Part shown: in pieces, positions 1-7,570 of the stretch | Layout: each line of letters opens with the position of its first letter | Numbering within the stretch: position 1 is the first letter of the stretch | NCBI RefSeq assembly: GCF_044762665.1 | Contig: NZ_JBIWES010000006.1 | Span: 124,001-188,000, forward strand | Length of the DNA: 64,000 bases | Direction of reading: 5' to 3' | Origin: Peribacillus frigoritolerans_B | Lineage (GTDB): Bacteria; Bacillota; Bacilli; Bacillales; DSM-1321 | Notes under the pieces: model-generated | What the model saw: only the letters and a program-made list of their open reading frames with translations | Database searches by the model: none | Told to the model about the DNA's origin: nothing | Made by a program: the position numbers and the translations under genes

Positions 1-731
1 CCCCTTACAAGTTTGGACATGAAAATATAATTTAGATCACGGCTGTTTTCTTCTGTATAAAGCGATTCCAGCTTACCTTTATAAATCAGTTCCCCTTTAT
101 GCATCATTGCTACGGAGTCACAAAGCAATGTTACCTCCTCCATGATATGACTTGAAAAAATGATCGTTTTTCCCTGCTGCTTCAGTTCCAGGACCAGCTG
201 TCGGAAAACATTGGATGATGTGATATCGAGCCCTGTCGTCGGCTCGTCGAAAAGTATGATATCAGGATCATGAATCAATGTTCGTGAAATGGCGACTTTT
301 TGCCTCATGCCTTTAGAGAATCCTCCAACTTTCCGGTCAAGATAATCTTTCATCCCGAACATGACGGCGAGTTCTTCGATCCGGACTTTCGTTTCGTGCT
401 TGCTTAGCCCGTAAAGTGTGGCGAAGTATGCAAGGTTTTCGCGGGTGGTCAATCGATCATATAGACCGGTTTCTCCACCGAACAAGACACCGATCCTTTT
501 CTTGATTTCATTCGGATTATCGATTGTATCGAATCCGGCAACATTGATATATCCATTAGTTGGAGTCAAGAGTGTGGCAATGGATCGAAGCAAGGTTGTT
601 TTTCCAGCCCCGTTTTCTCCAAGCAATCCGACAATTTGGCCCTTCCTCACATCAAGGGAAACATGTTTAAGTGCAGTTATGAATAATTTTTTATCTTGGA
701 ATGTTTTAGTGATTTCATGAATTTCAATCAT
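1..731 (-). CDS. NatA-like ABC transporter ATP-binding protein, 3' end outside window
   Basis: ATPase subunit of an ABC-2 type exporter; hydrolyses ATP at the inner face of the membrane to drive a partner permease not seen here. The minus-strand frame opens with ATG at 731 behind a GGAGG ribosome site and runs off the left edge after about 243 codons, close to the usual 240-250 for NatA-type ATPases. A Walker A motif reading GENGAGKTT lies near residue 38-46. It is divergent from a LytTR response regulator and sensor kinase, the arrangement expected if NatR/NatK controls natAB as in B. subtilis. The sodium-export role of NatAB is transferred by analogy only. Confidence 0.85.
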   Translation of the reverse strand, partial: MIEIHEITKTFQDKKLFITALKHVSLDVRKGQIVGLLGENGAGKTTLLRSIATLLTPTNGYINVAGFDTIDNPNEIKKRIGVLFGGETGLYDRLTTRENLAYFATLYGLSKHETKVRIEELAVMFGMKDYLDRKVGGFSKGMRQKVAISRTLIHDPDIILFDEPTTGLDITSSNVFRQLVLELKQQGKTIIFSSHIMEEVTLLCDSVAMMHKGELIYKGKLESLYTEENSRDLNYIFMSKLVR

Positions 732-800
732 TTCGTAACCTCCTGTAATCTCTTTTGGTAGTTTTAACCATACAAACAAACGAGACGGGAATCTGCAGTT

Positions 801-841
801 TTGTCGTGAAAATGTCATTTATTGTCGTGAAAAGGTCATTT
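801..841. promoter_or_regulatory. Tandem 20-bp direct repeats, candidate LytTR (NatR) operator
   Basis: Two near-identical copies of TTGTCGTGAAAATGTCATTT lie at 801-820 and 822-841, differing at one base (T to G), so the period is 21 bp. LytTR regulators bind paired direct repeats about two helical turns apart. The second copy ends 16 bp before a TAAAAT -10 element (858-863) that has no good -35 box, the geometry of an activated promoter for the response regulator gene. The divergent ATPase gene starts 70 bp to the left. Confidence 0.6.
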
Positions 842-893
842 TTCCATATTGGAATGGTAAAATAAAGATAATTTTAAATGGGGAGAGTTAAAA

Positions 894-1592
894 ATGAAGG
901 TAGGACTTGTGGATGATCGGATGATCGATTTAGACAAGCTGAATGGGATCGTGAGTCAAATACCCGGTATCGAGCTTGTCTTTTCTACGGATTCCGCTGA
1001 ATATGCTTATGAGCAGATTAAACAGGAAACGATTGACTTACTTATTGCGGACATTGAAATGCCCAATTTGTCTGGTTATGAATTGGCAGACATCATCCAT
1101 TCCCATGCACTGAACATTGCCGTCATTTTCGTGACCGGTACCAGCGGGTATGCGGTCCATGCATTCGAGTTGAATGTGCATGACTATATCATGAAGCCTT
1201 ACTCGAAGGATAGGCTTGTCAAATCCATCGATCGTTTTCTGGAAAAATCAAAAACTGCGGAAGTGGCGGGAAGATTGTTTTTAAAGCAAAAAAATGATAT
1301 TCATATTCTGCAAAAGAAAGATATTATCTTCATTGAACGTTCTGGCCGTTCCACTACGATACATACGAAAGGCGGTCCGATTAAAACCTATCAAACATTG
1401 AATGAATTGGAAGGCGAGTTGCGGGAAAGAGACTTCATCCGTTCTCACCGATCATTCATCATCAACATACATTTCGTCAAAAACTTTTCTTTATACGCAA
1501 AAAATTCTTACCTCGTTAGTTTTGAGGGCATCGAGGAGCAAGCTATGATCACGAAGGAAAGAGTGGACTTCCTTCAAGCCCAATACTTTTAA
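894..1592 (+). CDS. LytTR-family response regulator, NatR-like
   Basis: Cytoplasmic transcription regulator of 232 residues. An N-terminal receiver domain (about 1-120) has the acidic pair D7/D8, phospho-acceptor D53 in LIADIEMP, T81 and K101 in MKPY. A LytTR DNA-binding domain follows (about 130-232) with the typical FIRSHRSFIINIHFV stretch. The ATG follows GGGAGAG at good spacing. The kinase gene begins just after the stop codon, so the pair is an operon. Target is inferred to be the divergent ABC transporter and its own promoter through the tandem repeats at 801-841. NatR of B. subtilis has about the same size and setting. Confidence 0.85.
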   Translation: MKVGLVDDRMIDLDKLNGIVSQIPGIELVFSTDSAEYAYEQIKQETIDLLIADIEMPNLSGYELADIIHSHALNIAVIFVTGTSGYAVHAFELNVHDYIMKPYSKDRLVKSIDRFLEKSKTAEVAGRLFLKQKNDIHILQKKDIIFIERSGRSTTIHTKGGPIKTYQTLNELEGELRERDFIRSHRSFIINIHFVKNFSLYAKNSYLVSFEGIEEQAMITKERVDFLQAQYF

Positions 1593-1604
1593 GGTGTGAA
1601 GACC

Positions 1605-2582
1605 GTGAATGCATTACCGATCATTACAGCCCTATTAGGGACATGGAATGTTTATGGATTAACAAAATTATTTTCGTTGCCTTTCCCGCTATGCATATCA
1701 GCGATATTCTTCTGCTTTCTTGCCTTTTTCCTTTACCGAAAGGATTCTCGCCTCTATAAGCAAATTTCACCGGGAATCTATGTGACTGCTATTCTATCAG
1801 GCATTCAGCTGATTGTTGCGATACTTTATGCAGTGATAGAACCTTCAATCGCGTATATTGGTCTTTGCCTTTTGTTCGTAGGAGTAGAAATGGTTAGGGT
1901 CGATATGGGGAGAAGTTTCCTCCGGCTGAAAAATCAACAGAAGCAAATGGAAGAAGAACGGATGCAGATCAATGAAACCTTCAGGGTGGTCCGCAGTGAG
2001 CGCCATGATTTCCTCAAGCACGTATCAGCACTCCAATTTATGATCGAACAGGATGAGGGGGCGGCGGCAAAGGAATATATGAATGGATTGATAGCTGAGT
2101 TTGAAGAAACGAATCTATCGATTAAAGGTGAAAAAGGGGTAGTTGCCGGGATACTTCATCAAATGTACAGGAGGGCAAAGGAAACTCAAGCCCAAATTGT
2201 ATTTGAATTAGATGTTCCCCTCTCATCTTTACCTTTAAAGGATCATGACCTTGTGGCATTGATAGGGAATGTCCTTGCAAATGCGATAGAAGCAGCTGCA
2301 TCATGGCAGGAGGAAAAAGGGGAGATAGCCCAAATCACGCTCCATTTTTATAAACGGAGCGGTATGTACCTGTTATCATGCAGTAACAGCAGTCTGCCCA
2401 TACCTAATCCCATTCTGGATGCACTGTTTGAAAAACACGGTCAAACCACGAAATTAGGGCCGCATGAAGGGATGGGTACAAAAATCATCGCTGATATCGT
2501 GAAAAAACATCAAGGGTATTTGGATTTCACCTATAAAAGTGAAGAATTCAACTTGAAGATTAAGGTGCCGGCTATTATATAA
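1605..2582 (+). CDS. GHKL sensor histidine kinase, NatK-like
   Basis: Membrane sensor kinase partnering the preceding LytTR regulator. About 100 N-terminal residues form three to four hydrophobic segments, followed by a short coiled linker, the HDFLKH phospho-acceptor box and a C-terminal HATPase_c domain with N box (GNVLANAIEAA) and G box (GMGTKIIADIV). This is the NatK/AgrC/CitA-like GHKL layout without a classical HisKA domain. An in-frame GTG at 1596 touches the AAGG ribosome site, while the GTG at 1605 lies 8-10 bases from it, so I place the start at 1605 (325 aa). The signal sensed is not visible in the sequence. Confidence 0.85.
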   Translation: MNALPIITALLGTWNVYGLTKLFSLPFPLCISAIFFCFLAFFLYRKDSRLYKQISPGIYVTAILSGIQLIVAILYAVIEPSIAYIGLCLLFVGVEMVRVDMGRSFLRLKNQQKQMEEERMQINETFRVVRSERHDFLKHVSALQFMIEQDEGAAAKEYMNGLIAEFEETNLSIKGEKGVVAGILHQMYRRAKETQAQIVFELDVPLSSLPLKDHDLVALIGNVLANAIEAAASWQEEKGEIAQITLHFYKRSGMYLLSCSNSSLPIPNPILDALFEKHGQTTKLGPHEGMGTKIIADIVKKHQGYLDFTYKSEEFNLKIKVPAII

Positions 2583-2645
2583 TCATCTTTAATGGATTAT
2601 GATAAGTGGAATGCAACATTTGCCCGTTAATGATTGTTAAATATA

Positions 2646-2686
2646 AAAGGAAAGCCTCCAAATGGAAGATTGGAGGCTTTCCTTTT
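2646..2686. terminator. Bidirectional intrinsic terminator
   Basis: A 13-15 bp perfect stem AAGGAAAGCCTCC / GGAGGCTTTCCTT with T-runs on both strands sits between the convergent kinase and nitroreductase genes. Confidence 0.85.
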
Positions 2687-2689
2687 ATT

Positions 2690-3250
2690 TTAGTCCATAA
2701 TGGTCAAGAGTTGATCGATCGCGTTCCTTGGACGCGGGGCAGGGATCATATCGGGATAACCAACGTGAAGGCTGCCGACAATCTTCTCGCCTGGTTTCAC
2801 GCCTAAAGCTTCACGAAACTCCATGCTGTGTATCATGCCGTATGTTTCCCATATCATCCCGATTCCCTGTTCCCAGGCAAGCAGGCTGAAATTCTGGATC
2901 AAGGCACTTGTAGCCGCATAATCTTCTTCACGTGTCATAGGATTCGGATGCTCTTCCATGATCACTGCGACAAACATCGGTACACCTATAAGTTTATTAT
3001 ATCCTCGCTGTCCGGCTGCTTTTTTCTTTTCAGGGTCCTTCTCTTTGCCTTCCATGAATGCACGGGTTGCTTCTGCGAGTTTTAAACGGCTATCACCATG
3101 CACCACGATGAAGCGCCATGGTTGGGTCATTTTATGGTTCGGTGCCCATGTTGAAGTTTCCAATAATGATTGGATGGTATCGATAGGAACAGGAATGTCC
3201 TTAAATCGTTTGATGCTGCGCCGTTCTTTAATGATACCTTCTAGTTTCAT
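2690..3250 (-). CDS. Nitroreductase-family FMN oxidoreductase (YfhC/YdjA type)
   Basis: Predicted NAD(P)H-dependent flavin reductase of 186 residues, cytoplasmic, substrate unknown. The N-terminal motif IKERRSIKRF binds the FMN phosphate in this family, followed by WAPNHKMTQPWRFI, and GIGMIWETYG lies before the C-terminal GYPD. Size and motifs fit the short single-domain branch (YdjA, YfhC). An upstream in-frame ATG at 3256 is only four bases from the GGAG; the ATG at 3250 has better spacing. It stands alone, convergent with the NatK-like gene. Confidence 0.8.
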   Translation of the reverse strand: MKLEGIIKERRSIKRFKDIPVPIDTIQSLLETSTWAPNHKMTQPWRFIVVHGDSRLKLAEATRAFMEGKEKDPEKKKAAGQRGYNKLIGVPMFVAVIMEEHPNPMTREEDYAATSALIQNFSLLAWEQGIGMIWETYGMIHSMEFREALGVKPGEKIVGSLHVGYPDMIPAPRPRNAIDQLLTIMD

Positions 3251-3306
3251 GACCATCCTGCTCCTTTAAATCATATATGTAAGTTTAATAGTTGAAAAAA
3301 AATAAT

Positions 3307-3426
3307 CCCCGGCTGCCTAATATGCTTCCAATGTGAATAAATTACTTGAATAAAGAGGGGGCAATATTCTAGTGACTTGCATTCGCTAATGAGCATATAA
3401 TTTTACTAGGCACAGAGAAGCCGGGG
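3307..3426. other. Intergenic structured element bounded by a long inverted repeat
   Basis: The 443-base gap before the ABC exporter begins with nested complementary segments: CCCCGGCT (3307-3314) with AGCCGGGG (3419-3426), GCCTA (3315-3319) with TAGGC (3407-3411), and ATATGC near 3320 with GCATAT (3393-3398). Together they can fold a roughly 120-nt element with an imperfect long stem. I do not recognise it as a known riboswitch, and no coding frame fits. It could be an RNA leader, a small RNA or a miniature repeat. Confidence 0.4.
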
Positions 3427-3430
3427 CGAC

Positions 3431-3477
3431 ATTGTATCTATGTACAATATCAAAAGGGTACGATAAGAGAATATCGT
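3431..3477. promoter_or_regulatory. Two short inverted repeats, candidate operators
   Basis: ATTGTA-6-TACAAT occupies 3431-3448 and ACGATA-6-TATCGT occupies 3460-3477. Both are perfect 6-bp arms with a 6-bp gap, upstream of the ABC exporter operon. No regulator gene is adjacent, so the binding protein is unknown. Confidence 0.35.
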
Positions 3478-3502
3478 AATTGCTTATCAAATTTCAGAGA
3501 TC

Positions 3503-3528
3503 GATAATGAAATTGAAAATCATTATCA
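3503..3528. promoter_or_regulatory. Fur-like box
   Basis: TGAAAATCATTATCA at 3514-3528 matches the Bacillus 7-1-7 Fur core TGATAATNATTATCA at 14 of 15 positions. The wider region has perfect arms GATAATGA (3503-3510) and TCATTATC (3520-3527). It lies about 170 bp upstream of the ABC exporter start, and a separate TATAAT-like -10 sits at 3644-3649, so which promoter it would control is unclear. Confidence 0.5.
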
Positions 3529-3699
3529 ATTAGAATTTTCGCTTATTTCCTGTTATTTGTCAAGGGTATTTATAAAAAAAATTCAAGATATTTACCAACC
3601 CTTTAAAACAGGTAAAATCTTTTAAAAAATCTGTATAAAAATGTATAATGAGAGGATGAAAAGATGCTATCTACATATGGAGAATCGAAGGTGTCATAG

Positions 3700-5448
3700 A
3701 TGAAAAAATTGTCCTCATTTCTTAAGCCGTACTGGCTTTTGATCATTCTTGCTTTATCCTTAATGATTGTCGAGCTCGGGGTAGAGCTGTTACAACCTCT
3801 ATTTATAGCAAAAATAATTGATGATGGCATTTTACAGAAAGATTTATCGGTAGTGATTAAATGGGGAAGCGTCATGGTTGGACTTTCCATTTTTTCATTT
3901 CTTGGCGGGATCGTTAATTCATTTACGGCATCACATGTAAGTCAAAGCTTTGGACATGATGTCAGGAAGAGCCTTTTTGGTAAAATACAGGCGTTTTCTT
4001 TTGCGAATTTGAATAATATCCCGACTTCCTCATTGATCACAAGGATGACAAATGATGTGACCCAACTTCAAAATACGATTTTTATGGGCTTACGTATCAT
4101 GGCAAGGGCACCATTGATCGTAATCGGCGGAGCGATAATGGCTATTACGGTCGATTTGAAATTATCCCTTGTATTGGTCATTTCAATACCGGTTCTTGTT
4201 TTCTTCTTGGGATGGGTTATGAAACGCGCTGCTAAGCTGTTTATGCTCGTGCAGAAAAAACTCGATAATCTCAATGGCGTCATGAGGGAAAACCTGATAG
4301 GCATGCGCCTGATCAAAGCTTTTCTTCGTAAGGAGCATGAAATCGGCCGATTTGACCATGCGAATGAAGAGTTGAAAAGAAAGACTGTGTCTTCCCTTCG
4401 TTTAATTGAAACGACGATGCCTGTGCTGATGCTTGTCATGAATGTGGCGATTCTGGTCATTCTCTGGCTTGGAAGTGAATTTATAACAACGGGAGAGATA
4501 CAGGTAGGGGAAGTTGTGGCGATTGTCAACTATGCCACGAGGATTGCCGCATCCCTTTCCGTTTTTTCGTGGCTGATCATGGTCATTTCCCGTGCAAAGG
4601 CTTCAGCGGAACGTGTGACGGAAATATTTGAAACCCCGATAGATATTGATGAAGGTAATGCGGAAAGCAAGAGTGGGGACGTAAATGGGGGAGGCATCAA
4701 GTTTCTGGATGTATCTTTCCGCTATCCCGGAACCGAAACCCCGGTATTGAAAAACTTGACCTTCTCCATCGATCCGGGAGAATCGCTTGCAATCATAGGA
4801 GCGACAGGATCGGGGAAAACATCACTGTTTCAGCTGATTCCGAGATTATACGGAGTTGAAAGCGGCTCCATTCAAATTGATGGCCAGGATCTGAAAGATA
4901 TTCCCTTGAATTCGCTGCGGAATAGGATCGGCTATGTCCCGCAAGAGGCCCTGCTTTTTTCAGGAACCATAAAAAATAATGTCGCTTGGGGAAAAGAAGG
5001 TGCCTCGATGGAGGAAATCATGGCAGCGGCCATGCATGCTCAGGTCCATGAGACAGTAATGAAACTTCCGAAGCAGTATGAAACCCAGTTAGGGCAAAAA
5101 GGAGTGAATCTATCGGGAGGGCAAAAACAGCGCTTATCGATCGCAAGAGCATTGGTGCGCAAACCGAAGATTCTCCTTCTGGACGATAGTACAAGTGCGC
5201 TGGATTTGAAGACGGAAAGTAAATTGCTTGCCGCTTTAAAGGACTATACATGCACAACGCTCATCATTACCCAAAAAATCAGTACAGCCATGGAGGCTGA
5301 CAAAATCTTGTTGCTGGAAAGCGGTCAAGTCCTTGCGCTGGGGAAACATGAGGATTTGATGCAAACAAGCGATCTTTATCGAAAAATCGTTCACTCACAG
5401 TCTGGGGAGGAGGGGATTTCGCTTGAGTCGAAGAATATCTCCCGATAA
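3700..5448 (+). CDS. Heterodimeric ABC exporter half with degenerate ATP site (YfiB-like)
   Basis: Half-transporter of 582 residues: six-helix exporter domain (about 1-310) and C-terminal nucleotide-binding domain. Walker A GATGSGKT is at 367-374 and a canonical LSGGQ signature at 471-475. The catalytic glutamate after Walker B is replaced by aspartate (D496 in LLLDD), and the H-loop histidine is replaced by glutamine (Q525 in TQK). This subunit therefore carries the non-catalytic half of an asymmetric heterodimer, as in B. subtilis YfiB/YfiC or BmrC/BmrD. GAAGGTG precedes the ATG. The partner gene overlaps its end by 26 bases. Substrate unknown; multidrug or lipid-like export is the usual family role. 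Confidence 0.85.
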   Translation: MKKLSSFLKPYWLLIILALSLMIVELGVELLQPLFIAKIIDDGILQKDLSVVIKWGSVMVGLSIFSFLGGIVNSFTASHVSQSFGHDVRKSLFGKIQAFSFANLNNIPTSSLITRMTNDVTQLQNTIFMGLRIMARAPLIVIGGAIMAITVDLKLSLVLVISIPVLVFFLGWVMKRAAKLFMLVQKKLDNLNGVMRENLIGMRLIKAFLRKEHEIGRFDHANEELKRKTVSSLRLIETTMPVLMLVMNVAILVILWLGSEFITTGEIQVGEVVAIVNYATRIAASLSVFSWLIMVISRAKASAERVTEIFETPIDIDEGNAESKSGDVNGGGIKFLDVSFRYPGTETPVLKNLTFSIDPGESLAIIGATGSGKTSLFQLIPRLYGVESGSIQIDGQDLKDIPLNSLRNRIGYVPQEALLFSGTIKNNVAWGKEGASMEEIMAAAMHAQVHETVMKLPKQYETQLGQKGVNLSGGQKQRLSIARALVRKPKILLLDDSTSALDLKTESKLLAALKDYTCTTLIITQKISTAMEADKILLLESGQVLALGKHEDLMQTSDLYRKIVHSQSGEEGISLESKNISR

Positions 5449-7213
5449 GGCAAAGTCTAAACCGGTCAACTCCTGGAAAACGATAAAAAGGATCGTTCCC
5501 TACTTAGCAACGAATAAAAGCCTGCTATTTTGCGTCCTTTTCATGGTACTGATGAGCTCGGTCTTGGGATTGCTTGGCCCCTTTCTTGTTGGGGTGGCCA
5601 TTGATGATTATATTGTCACAAGAGATAGCGGGGGGCTGATCCGCCTTCTTTTAGGGCTTCTCGGAGTCTATATATTTTATTCCCTATCCATGTGGCTTCA
5701 GAATTATTGGATGATCGGAATCGCACAGGATACGGTTTATGCGATGCGCAATCAACTATTCAAAAAGCTTCACCAATTGTCCATTCCCTTTTTTGACCGG
5801 CGTCAGCATGGGGAATTGATGAGCAGGGTCACGAATGATATAGAAAATGTCAGTTCCACTTTGAATAGTTCCGTCATCCAGATTTTTTCAAGTGTGCTGA
5901 CACTGGTCGGGACGATCGGAGTCATGCTTTATTTGAGCCCTTTATTAACTGTTTTAACCTTATTCATCGTTCCCCTCATGTTCTTCGGTCTGAGGTGGAT
6001 AACGAACAGGACGGGAAAGCTGTTTAAACAACAGCAGAAGAACCTGGGAGAACTGAATGGGTTTATAGAAGAAACGATTTCCGGACAACGGATCGTAAAG
6101 GCTTTTTCACAGGAAGATAAAGTGATCCGTGATTTTATCATCCGGAGTGAAAACTTGAAGAAAGCCGGCTTTCTATCACAATCATACTCAGGGCTGATTC
6201 CAAAACTGATGAATTTACTGAACAACCTAAGTTTCACGGTAATAGCAGCTGTCGGCGGATTTTTGGCGCTGAGTGGCATAGGTACGGTTTCCATCGGGGT
6301 CATTGTCATCTTTACCGAGTATTCAAGGCAATTCACCCGTCCGCTCAATGACCTGGCTAACCAATTCAATACACTGCTCTCAGCTGTTGCCGGTGCTGAG
6401 CGGGTTTTTTCCATACTTGATGAAAAAGAAGAGGAATTGGATGAGAAACAGGCTGCTGAACTTCGTGATGTCAGCGGTGACGTGGGCTTTGAGGGTGTGT
6501 CCTTTTCGTATAATGATGAAGAGCAAACGATATATGATGTTAGTTTCCATGCTAAAAAGGGAGAGACCATCGCGCTTGTAGGTCCCACGGGGGCAGGTAA
6601 GACCACGATCATTAATCTTCTTGCCCGTTTTTACGAGCCGAATAGCGGCCGGATATTGATTGATGGCCAGGATATCAAACAGGTGACAAGGTCCAGTCTC
6701 CGTAAGCATATGGGTTTCGTTTTACAGGATTCCTTCTTGTTTCAAGGTACGATTCGTGAAAATATCCGCTACGGCCGGCTGGAGGCTGGAGATGAAGAAG
6801 TGGTGAATGCAGCCAAGCTTGCCAATGCCCATTCCTTTATCATGAAATTGCCAGATCGATATGATACCATCTTGAATCAAGATGGCAGTGGGATAAGTCA
6901 GGGGCAGCGCCAGCTGTTATCGATTGCCAGGGCTATTTTGGCCGATCCCGTTTTATTGATTTTGGATGAAGCGACAAGTAGCATAGATACGATTACCGAG
7001 CTTAAAATCCAGGAAGCATTACACCGCTTGATGGAGGGCAGGACAAGTTTTGTCATTGCCCACAGATTGAATACAATTCAGCAGAGTGATCAAATCCTCG
7101 TACTTGATGAAGGAAGGATCATTGAAAGGGGATCCCATGATGAATTGTTGCGGCAGAAGGGTTTTTATTACGATCTAAATCGCGGTTCATTAAGGGAAAA
7201 TCAGATAGGATGA
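5423..7213 (+). CDS. Heterodimeric ABC exporter half, catalytic subunit (YfiC-like)
   Basis: Second half-transporter, 596 residues, TTG start at 5423 inside the previous gene behind GGAGGAGGGG. Transmembrane domain about 25-320, then Walker A GPTGAGKT at 387-394, Walker B with intact glutamate (LILDEATS, E516) and H-loop H547. The signature is ISQGQ (491-495) instead of LSGGQ. Combined with the first subunit this gives one complete ATP site (this Walker A/B plus partner LSGGQ) and one degenerate site (partner Walker B/H-loop plus this ISQGQ), as expected for the family. The overlap suggests translational coupling. A strong terminator follows. Confidence 0.87.
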   Translation: MSRRISPDKAKSKPVNSWKTIKRIVPYLATNKSLLFCVLFMVLMSSVLGLLGPFLVGVAIDDYIVTRDSGGLIRLLLGLLGVYIFYSLSMWLQNYWMIGIAQDTVYAMRNQLFKKLHQLSIPFFDRRQHGELMSRVTNDIENVSSTLNSSVIQIFSSVLTLVGTIGVMLYLSPLLTVLTLFIVPLMFFGLRWITNRTGKLFKQQQKNLGELNGFIEETISGQRIVKAFSQEDKVIRDFIIRSENLKKAGFLSQSYSGLIPKLMNLLNNLSFTVIAAVGGFLALSGIGTVSIGVIVIFTEYSRQFTRPLNDLANQFNTLLSAVAGAERVFSILDEKEEELDEKQAAELRDVSGDVGFEGVSFSYNDEEQTIYDVSFHAKKGETIALVGPTGAGKTTIINLLARFYEPNSGRILIDGQDIKQVTRSSLRKHMGFVLQDSFLFQGTIRENIRYGRLEAGDEEVVNAAKLANAHSFIMKLPDRYDTILNQDGSGISQGQRQLLSIARAILADPVLLILDEATSSIDTITELKIQEALHRLMEGRTSFVIAHRLNTIQQSDQILVLDEGRIIERGSHDELLRQKGFYYDLNRGSLRENQIG

Positions 7214-7215
7214 AG

Positions 7216-7249
7216 AAAAAAATGTGTGCCACTAGGCGCACATTTTTTT
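7216..7249 (+). terminator. Intrinsic terminator after ABC exporter operon
   Basis: ATGTGTGCC / GGCGCACAT stem with one G-U pair, ACTA loop and a run of seven T. Confidence 0.85.
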
Positions 7250-7570
7250 GTTGGTCCTAAAATAAGGATCTTAAACTTGGATTGCCGTTCATTTAATCCT
7301 GGATTTTTCACACAATAAGGTTTTTATAAAACGTGAAATCACCAATTCCATCATGGTGGGAAAAGAGGTAATTATCGACAAAATAATGGGAAATACTTTA
7401 CAAATTGACCAAATTGCTATTGCTAATAAACCTAATGGTAACATATAATTCAGAATATATATAAAATTCTTTAAATTTAATGGGCGTGGGGAGTAATACA
7501 GCCCAGGCCCCTTATAAATGAAGGTTTTTTATAGTTGCACACTAGATCAATAGAGAGGAGATGGAAAAAA
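7250..7570 (+). promoter_or_regulatory. Upstream region of cstA
   Basis: AT-rich, no credible gene. TATAAT in the context ACATATAATTC (near 7445) with TTGCTA 18 bp upstream is a plausible sigma-A promoter. A short dyad CACCA-9-TGGTG lies near 7341-7359. I see no clear cre site or riboswitch. Confidence 0.35.

Noticed and set aside
3603..3890. Minus-strand gene at the exporter start
   Set aside because: Antisense shadow of the ABC exporter N-terminus.
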